DNA of 64,000 nucleotides from Daldinia sp. FL1419 (taxonomy: Eukaryota; Ascomycota; Sordariomycetes; Xylariales; Hypoxylaceae). The first letter of the stretch is position 1. Each line of letters starts with the position of its first letter. The notes under the pieces are model-generated. The model made no database searches. It saw nothing but the letters and a program-made list of their open reading frames with translations, and was not told the origin of the DNA. A program made the translations under genes and the position numbers. Shown here in pieces: positions 56,270-64,000 of the stretch. The stretch spans positions 141,906 through 205,905 of the forward strand of contig MU623396.1 of the NCBI GenBank assembly GCA_025201765.1, read 5' to 3'.

Positions 56270-59158
56270 CGTGAATAGATTGATATGAAATCTACTTTAG
56301 GGTAAATTCAGGAAATCCGTATAGGAAGGAAAGCGTAAAGGGTCTGTCGGCGATTGTTATAAAGGTCGTCGAGAAAGGAAGAAAGGGGGTTATTAAATAG
56401 TTAACGCAAGAAAAAAAAGAAAAAAGTTGACTATGGATAGAAATCAGCGGAGATTGGGCATAAAATAGAAAAGCGAGGTATTTCTGGCTTTGCCTAAATT
56501 TTTGTGCGGTGCTGGTGCGCTATACGCTATGCGCTATGGGATAATTGAAAGCTCGCAATTACAGTGGCTGTTCGTATTGTACCAGACAGGTACCTATCTG
56601 ACTCGAGTCTACGGAAAGCCGCTTGCCGCATTCAATAAAAAGCCAGGTACCTCTTATTCGTCTGACTATAATTCTTCTGACTATAAAATGTTTAAAAATG
56701 TTTAATAATCCTATGTGCATGCGTTGGGAGCATTCGGTATTTTATATATTATCAACACTGTCAACGATGCGTTCTCATGTTTTTTGTTTCTCATGTCTCA
56801 TAACTAACCACTCTACACAAGTACACGGTAAATCAATCATCTGAGGTGGGGTGTGCGGGGCATTGGATTCTTTGAAGTTCCAAATCAGATAGAAAAGATA
56901 TCGTACAATGCGATAAAAGAATCCAATACAGGGGCCAGTCTCCTGGGGATCCGAGATACCCCGCATCCTGCGTGAGTTGCACATGTCTTCCAAGTACCTT
57001 TTATCTCTCTAGTTATCAATTACCAGACCCTTGTTCCAAACGGCGTCATCGCTAAGAAATCCCGATCTATGCTGTATGACGTTGGCGTCAAGGTTCAACA
57101 TCTCAAAATAGATCACAGATCAACCCGTACCTTATTTACGTACTAAGGCCGTTTCAACTTCAGCCCAAATCAGCCACCTTCTATAGTTACAAATGGGAAT
57201 CATCATTTAAGCTAGCGATTTGCCTTTGCTCTCACCAATGAGCACCTTGATATGTGAATACCGAAGTTTGCAATGCATTATTTTCTCCAAAACGCCCACG
57301 AAAGATAATCTCTGGAGTAGGCCTATATGAATACCGACGCATAGTTGATTTGCAAAGTATCCCAGCAACCGATATGTCTATTCTCTATCCATAAGCTCGA
57401 GCTTGTAGAAATCCTAGGAACATGCTTTATAACACACATATATTATACTAACAAGTTGCCCTATAAATGCGCGAACTTCATATAACTATACAAGTCCCCA
57501 AATCCAACATCAATTTTGCAAACGTTTTGTTAAAGATATGAACGAACGTAAGAAGGATTAAGGGCATACAGACAAAGGTAGTAGATTAGTGGTAAACGGA
57601 GAAAAAAAAATAACCAACAAGCTGCGCTCGAACATCGATACATATCTAGGTACTGCACATCGCAGCAGGTACGGCCAATCGTTTGAGAACTGCTTACAAA
57701 CGATTAGGCTATCCCGATCAATCTTATAAGCGCAGAACTTTGTAGACCAGCACGTGCGGTTGAAAGTTTACTGCTTGTTTCTAATGATATGCCCCGGGCA
57801 CTTTAAATATTTTTAAATATACCTAGGTACCTAGGTAACGTGCTTGGTAATAGGACTTTGTAATGTTGATGCATCTTTCATACGCAATTGGAAAGGTGCA
57901 CCAAGCGCAAGGTACCTATGTAAGCAATCTGCATCAACACAGAATAATCGGATCTCAATTAGAATGGGTCATCTATGTATGCCACTTTAAAAAAAGGAGA
58001 AAAAAGAAAAAAAAAAAGGTAAAATTTCAAGGAAACGCGTACTTTCTAGACTGTAAAACTTCGAATCGCATTGCAGATTTACAAACTTCATCTTGTACCG
58101 CCAAGGACGAAAAAGAGGAACGTGTACCATGCCTTGAAATCTTCGTATTTTTGGTAAGTCTGAGTCACATTGAAAAAAAAAAATGGAGGCCATGTGCTAA
58201 AACACGTAGGAACTTTTCTGGCAATTAGAGAAAGAATCCGCCCGAGTTAGCATCTTCCAGGTTTCTCTTAACAGGCAAACTATTTATCATGAATTTTCTT
58301 AAAACGAATTATCGATAGAAAATTTTCCAAGTGTCTCCAAGCTCTAGAACATGAATTATGGAGCTTACTGACTACAATTTTCACGAGTTTGTATCTTCCT
58401 TTGACCGGTCCAATGGGTGTTAAAGTAATTCTTAATGATAGCAATTGGGGTACATTCAGGTGGATGCATCCCCCGGAAGTAACAAAGAGGAGCCCTGAAA
58501 GTCGCCGACAGCCGCTAAGCTGAAGCCGTCTCCCGCCCGAAAATGTACCGGAACGCCCCGTTTCTCATTTAGCTAAACTCCTGTAATTCCCGACTTACAA
58601 GTCCACCTGACCGTCCCAACCAGATCCCAGCGATTAAAAATATTTCGTAGCATTATGCTATCTATTATAATAAAACAGTAGCCATCTTTTGCCAAGCATG
58701 AGGCTGTATGGCCATGAGTAAGAATTGCTACCTTAATTTGGACACACTAACAAAGGGGCTACGAAAAAAAATGTATCCGCCTCTTCGGCGTCTGTGGTCG
58801 GTGTCTGGTCTTTGCTTTTATTCCTTACCTTAGCTAGACGAGACGTGCCGGATAGTCTTCGTAGCGTCCCTGAATACCCATAGTAGTCATTATGTGTCAG
58901 AAAAGAGGTAGTTTGAGGTATTTGTTCAAGGGGTCTTGACGGTTGATCTAAGCCGTCAGCATCTAAGTCAGAAGGTATAAGTATTTCTGCTTCCTGAGGC
59001 ACTCTCTTGTTCCTTTCTTCGTTACCCAATCCAGAGTTAGACAGAGCTAGTCATTATAAGTCTAGCTACCTTCGAACGCTTCCATCCTATCTTACCAATT
59101 CATATCTTTTCATTGGTCGTGATTATTTTATTTCACCTCATACCTCAAGTATTTACCA
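56270..59158. other. Gene-poor gap (about 2.9 kb)
   Basis: Only short random ORFs. A CCTAGGTACCTAGGTAAC tract lies near 57822-57840, and an A-rich run at 58000-58020. The AOX promoter should be in the last few hundred bp; I can name no element in it. Confidence 0.45.
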
Positions 59159-60482
59159 ATGTTGTCAGCCAAGGCTCAGACCAAATTTTGCAATCCAAAG
59201 CAAGTCGTTCGGCTATCTAGAGCTGTAGCACCTTTACTTCATAATTCTACTATTGGCTATTCAACTGGAATTCGTGTTGGGCTTCTTGCGTCAGTTCAAC
59301 ACAATGGATGTTCAAGAGCCTTTTCCACGACACCGACGACGAACTTTAAAGACTTCTTCCCGATAAACGAGACAGAGAATATTCGACGCACGCCACCAGC
59401 ATGGCCTCACCATGGCTATACGGAAGAGGTTAGCAGCAAGATTCATTTTACTATTATTCCCAAGCCAAGCATAACTAGTTCTATACCCACGAGCCTTCGA
59501 TGTTTACCCTATACATTCCAATTTTTTTCAGTAAAAAGACAGAATTAGGGGCTAACTACTCTACTTAATTAAAGGAGATGCTCGCCGTTGTTCCTGCTCA
59601 CCGCCCAGTCAAGACATTAGGAGACTGGGTCGCCTGGAAAGTTTTGCGCGTATGTAGATGGGGAATGGACTTCTTCACGGGGATGAAAAAGGATCAAAAA
59701 GTGGACAAAGCCAATCCAACGACGGCTATCGAAACAATCCGCCCCCTGACAGAAGGCCAATGGCTACTACGATTCCTATTTCTCGAATCCATCGCTGGCG
59801 TTCCCGGAATGGTTGCGGGAATGTTACGGCATCTTCATAGCATTCGACGACTAAAGCGAGACAACGGCTGGATTGAGACTCTCCTAGAAGAAAGTTACAA
59901 CGAACGAATGCATCTCTTAACTTTCATGAAGATGTGCGAGCCAGGTAGGCAGGGAATCCAATGGAGTTTATTAATCTCATTTGCTAACATATTATCTAGG
60001 TTGGTTCATGAAGTTTCTCCTCATCGGTGCCCAGGGAGTTTATTTCAATGCTCTTTTCTTAACTTACTTGATATCGCCGAAAACAACCCATCGATTCGGT
60101 AAGGAAACCGTTTAATCATATTACCCTGTCATAAACTAATCTTTATTTAGTGGGTTACCTAGAGGAAGAAGCCGTACACACATACACACTAGCTATCAAG
60201 CAAATAGAAGACGGCCACCTCCCGAAATGGGCTGATCCGAATTTCGTTGTTCCTGACATCGCTGTACGGTACTGGCACATGCCAGAAGGCAAACGGACAA
60301 TGAAAGACCTCATTTTATACATTCGAGCCGACGAGGCCGGACACAGAGGTGTCAATCATACATTCGCAAATATGAACCAGAAGGAAGACCCTAACCCCTT
60401 CGTCAGCGAGTACAAAGATGGCAAGAGCCCACCAAAGCCCGCCTTAAAGGCATACGGTTTTGAACGAGAAGAAGTCCTATAA
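59159..60482 (+). CDS. Mitochondrial alternative oxidase
   Basis: Four exons (59159-59428, 59575-59944, 60000-60098, 60151-60482) give 356 aa. Residues 1-60 look like a mitochondrial presequence (Arg, Ser, Ala; [11 protein letters not shown]). AOX reduces O2 with ubiquinol at a di-iron site in the inner membrane, bypassing complexes III and IV. Ligands: Glu161 in FLESIAG, Glu200 and His203 in NERMH, Glu in LEEEA near 252, Glu308 and His311 in RADEAGH. All four are present, so the enzyme should be active. The first intron ends at TAAAG before GAGATGCTC. It stands alone; the next gene upstream is 2.9 kb away. Its usual regulation by respiratory block cannot be read here. Confidence 0.95.
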
Positions 60483-63400
60483 ACAAATCAAAAGGAAGCT
60501 ATCTGGTTATCTCAACGACTTATTGCATTTAGCATCAACACATCAACACAAGCATAGAAGAGCATACGCTCTGTTACGGTTTCGTCACATTCGGCCGGCT
60601 AGCATGTAGCATCACATTGGAACGGCGTTCGGTTATGCTTTTGGGCGGCTCGGGAACCTGTACCCGGCCGGGTCCGCGGGAACGATTAGACATCAAAAAA
60701 ATACCCATAGAATGGACTTGGGTAGAAGGCGTATTGAAATTGCATTCTGCCAGGTTCATATCCCAACTCATTTTAGACTAGATTAATCCCTACTTTCCAC
60801 CTATCCATCCCAATTTGAGATCTTACCATAAGTTTGATTCCTCAGAGGTCCCACTATAGTATTCTCGTGCTGCTAGGGATTTTTACTGTCGTCGTTGTGC
60901 CTCACGGTTTGTGGACCTCTTCCAGGTTCGTTTCGGGATACTTCGATATGCGTGCTAGGTCGTGTGAGGTAAGTATTAGGGTGCCATTGTCCAATACGAC
61001 CTCAATGATTATTGTTTGATATGATATTAGCTTTTGTGATAGGCTCGCAGGAAGTTGACAATGCAGCTCTGATGTTTGAGTTCATCTTGTCTGGTTGGTT
61101 CGGTAAATTCCGTTTTTTTTTTCTGTTTTGGTCTCTTTATGTATTAGCTATAAGCGACGCTCAATACTTGCCATTGATCCAAGTATAATATATTCAGTTC
61201 ATATCAAAAGCACCCCTTAAAAAGCGTATTCATGTTAAGTACCAAAAGATTCTGTGAGATGTGTAATTCTTATATCTAGGTAGGCAGGAAAAGCCCCTTT
61301 ATTCCAATTAACTACGACTCAATAATAGATGCGATAGAGAATAGGTGAATGGTAGGTACTTACCTATTAGTATTCCTATCATCTTAGTTGCATTCAGCCT
61401 TGTAGTTAGTTAAAGTCCAGAATGGGTTGATATATCCTCTCTATGAGTAGGGGTTCGCGAAAACGTAAGATACCTAGCGTAAAGTATTGTAAGTGCTAGG
61501 CACTTACCTATATAAATAAAAGTAAACATTAGGTACCTCCCTGAATAGGGTCTAGGCGCCGAGGAAATAGTAAATGCTTCGTAGTATTTGCTATTTATCA
61601 TCCTGATAATATTGCGAGATATTGGTTTGATCTCCATTAATTCCAACACTGGTTCTCTCAACTGCATACATCAAGATTATGGTGCTGATCGTCAAAGATA
61701 TTTTCATGATATACAAGTCAATCGTCAGGGGTTCCGATGTTATGATCCCGGGAAATATTTTACTAAGAACGCAAGTTTCTATCTTATTGGTATGCTTTAC
61801 GGGTAATACTTGATCTTTAAGCTTTCTGGAGGATGTGTTAATTGCTGACATTACGCAGTGTTTATCTTCATGCCGTCCCCCATCGGTAATATCTTACATA
61901 GTACAATACCTCCTCGTTATTTGGGAAAATTGCCAAGAGTGGTTTTCAACTTAATGCGCAATATGACTAGGGTTACGCCCCTAAGATAGGTAGGTAGGAG
62001 GTAGTGTCTAAAAATAAGACGAGTATTTATGTGCAATATCTATGCCAACGTGCGGAATCGGGAGCTTGGCTTAACTACCTACCTTACCTACCTAGGTACC
62101 TCTCAAGATATTTCGTATCGGTATTATACGTAGAACTTCAACGTATTGTGAGCTAATTAGACAGGAGACTGGCAGTTATGTCTTAATTACGTCTTGATTA
62201 TGTCTCATAGTAAGCAGAGCAATGACGTTTCGTTTAAAAAAGGAACCCGAATTTTGCGGAGAGGTGGATCACCGAATAGATGGATGTTTTCCAGAATAGT
62301 TCGGGAACGCGGCATGCGAGGAGGACGGCGAAGCATCTTAGTGTCTGTTGCGCCACAGCCACGATCTTCCGCTGGGCGGGTAAAGATGACTTCGCAGTGG
62401 TCGACAATTATATCGAGAATATATTAGGTACACTAGCCAAATAGATATGTGATAGGGCTGACAGGTAAAAAAGAATGTGGTAAAATTGATTATGCAAGCA
62501 GTAAAAAAGGCATCAACTACCTCTAAGGAAGTAGGGTGCCACATGCATTTCATCGAGGATCCAACCATTTCAGTCTCAAACAAGCCGAGTTCCTAACTTG
62601 ATTCGTGAACAATGGATTCGAAATTTAGATCAAAAGTAACTTGGGCTGAATGGGCGCTTCTGCCAAGACGGCAATAGGTCACCATAAAAGGATTCCGTCA
62701 GGGGGTGAAGTCTCCTGGAACGGAAACGAATAAAACTGATCGGTACCCAATGTCGTCTTCTGTCGAGACAATCAGAAACAAGAAGATCCCCGTTCACCGC
62801 CTCGAAAAGGGGAGGTCCCTTCGAGAAATATGGCTGCCTGATAATTAGATTGACAATGATGCAGGGCGATTGGCGGAGCTAATATCACCTCCATCTTGTC
62901 CTACTCGTCTATTCGCGAATAGAATACATTTTTAACGTCCATTCATATTATATCTAACCTAGGTATCATTCGAATCGGATAGTCTAACTTTTACGGTTGA
63001 CATTTCGAGGTGGCTATGTTTATAATAAACGAATTGGTCATGCCTAGGTACCTTACCTAGGTAGGCATGTAGGTCTTTTTTTTCGTTGTTGTGTATGTAC
63101 TACTATGCAAAATACCTAACACAAAGGCCATTTTGTCTTGACCTCATGGGGGTTAAGAGGGATTCCCGTATTGATACCCGTATTAGGACCGGATGGTCCT
63201 AAATTAGATACGTCCTAACGTATAAGGTACTAAGGTATAAGGTACTTGTACCAGCACTGAACGAAGTATGCTAAGAAGTACTTCAGGGAGCGAATCCGAA
63301 GGGGATAGTACGGAGGCCCATATGTGACACTTTGCCAAAATCAGGATTTTGGGCTGGAAAGGGTAATATTATGCTCGAGGCGCGCACGAGCCATCTTTTT

Positions 63401-63510
63401 TGGGTACTAAACCTAAAATATAGGATACATATGTATTATTTGAGTGTATTTATGCATATAAAGAGGATTTTACATAGCATATTTTCATTTTGACGTGCTA
63501 TTATTCTTAT
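60483..63510. other. Gene-poor right flank
   Basis: About 3 kb with palindromic TAGGTACC tracts (for example near 61980, 62080-62100 and 63045-63065) and no recognisable gene except the doubtful small ORF at 60574-60771. Confidence 0.45.
60574..60771 (-). CDS. Small hypothetical protein (65 aa)
   Basis: An ATG in good context (TCTAAAATGAG) opens a 65-residue frame (MSWDMNLAECNFNTPS... NVTKP). The sequence SNRSRGPGRVQVPEPPKSIT looks biased and protein-like, but no domain is known to me and no further exon was found. It is close to the AOX 3' end on the opposite strand and may be chance. Confidence 0.3.
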   Translation of the reverse strand: MSWDMNLAECNFNTPSTQVHSMGIFLMSNRSRGPGRVQVPEPPKSITERRSNVMLHASRPNVTKP

Positions 63511-63780
63511 TTGGTATGATTTGGTTTGAATACCTAGGTATGGTTGAATGAGTATGGTTGAATAAGTATGGTTTGAATACCTGTTTAGGTATGGTTGAAT
63601 AGGTAGATATGGTTGAATAGGTATGGTTTGAATACTTGCTTAGGTATGGTTGAATAGATATGGTTGAATAGGTATGATTTGAATAGGTATGGTTTGAATA
63701 GGTATGGTTTGAATAGGCATGGTTTGAATGGCTAGGTAAGTATGATTTGAATAGCTAGGTATGGGTTGAATAGCTATGAT
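63511..63780. repeat. Degenerate minisatellite, TTTGAATAGGTATGG-type unit
   Basis: About 14-16-bp units such as TTGAATAGGTATGGT repeat imperfectly about 16 times over 270 bp, with TACCTAGGTA motifs embedded. The spacing varies by a few bases between units. Confidence 0.8.
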
Positions 63781-63834
63781 AGATCATACGTACTTAGGTA
63801 TCTAAGGCATCTCGTATCGTGGTGCTTGCAATTC

Positions 63835-63898
63835 TATTCATGAGGCTATTCGCACGCTATTCGTGAGGGTATTCGTGAGGGTATTCGCACGTGAGGGC
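63835..63898. repeat. Short tandem repeat, TATTCGTGAGGG-type unit
   Basis: Four or five imperfect 12-bp units (TATTCGTGAGGG, TATTCGCACG) in tandem. Confidence 0.65.
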
Positions 63899-63926
63899 AT
63901 ATACGTTTGTACGTATTTACTTAATC

Positions 63927-64000
63927 CTAATTCAAGATACCATAATTCAAGATACCATAATTCAAGATACCATAATTCAAGATACCATAATTCAAGATAC
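63927..64000. repeat. 15-bp perfect minisatellite at the window edge
   Basis: The unit TTCAAGATACCATAA repeats every 15 bp from about 63931 (TTCAAGATAC at 63931, 63946, 63961, 63976 and 63991) and is cut by the end of the window, so its true length is unknown. Confidence 0.95.

Noticed and set aside
58733..59029. 98-codon minus-strand ORF upstream of AOX
   Set aside because: Opens at TTG without an ATG, has an upstream stop close by and no identifiable splice partner; the low-complexity end is not convincing.
63927..64000. Regular direct repeats that could suggest a CRISPR-like array
   Set aside because: Units are directly abutting 15-mers with no unique spacers, and the genome is eukaryotic.

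Overview
This is a window of a filamentous ascomycete nuclear genome (Pezizomycotina, most likely Sordariomycetes). Genes carry several short GT-AG introns of about 50-70 nt, long AT-rich intergenic gaps hold no bacterial-style operons, and the recognisable proteins are fungal: a DHN-melanin reductase, a CMT1/CAP59-type mannosyltransferase, Mdm31/32, a Crg1-like methyltransferase and a fungal CorA-like protein. Splice sites were set by hand so that exons join in frame. All 23 complete gene models listed sum to a whole number of codons; three further entries are a gene cut by the window edge and two doubtful small ORFs.

Layout. 0-8.5 kb: the 3' end of a TesB-like acyl-CoA thioesterase (cut by the left edge), an FAD monooxygenase, a cytochrome P450 and a large AAA ATPase, with a non-autonomous DNA-transposon (MITE) relic at about 3.0-3.6 kb. 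The thioesterase, monooxygenase and P450 could be the edge of a secondary-metabolite cluster, but no PKS, NRPS or terpene synthase is present here. 10.5-11.8 kb: an isolated trihydroxynaphthalene reductase of DHN-melanin synthesis between two gene-poor gaps. 14.5-24.3 kb: an F-box protein, an R3H-domain protein, a PQ-loop membrane protein, a WRAP53/TCAB1-like WD protein and a protein resembling the meiotic XPF-like Zip2/SHOC1. 25-37.6 kb: a four-TM membrane protein, a fumarylacetoacetate-hydrolase-fold enzyme, a protein kinase fused to a C-terminal beta-propeller-like region, a CorA-like GMN protein facing it tail to tail, and a ten-exon amino-acid permease. 37.7-47 kb: an M13 metalloprotease, peroxisomal PXMP4, a CMT1 mannosyltransferase and a Crg1-like methyltransferase with an 11-nt exon. 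47.3-56.3 kb: a compact housekeeping block (LSM6, Rad60/Esc2, PNO1, Mdm31/32, eIF3j) in alternating divergent and convergent pairs. 59-60.5 kb: mitochondrial alternative oxidase. The last 3.5 kb is gene-poor and ends in three adjacent minisatellites, the last running off the window.

Most genes act independently: RNA processing and translation (LSM6, PNO1, eIF3j), genome maintenance (Rad60, WRAP53-like, Zip2-like), mitochondria and peroxisomes (Mdm31/32, AOX, PXMP4) and secondary metabolism or cell wall (T3HN reductase, P450, monooxygenase, CMT1). The least explained items are the kinase-propeller protein, the Zip2-like protein, the 11-nt exon, and a palindromic TACCTAGGTA-like motif scattered through the intergenic DNA.
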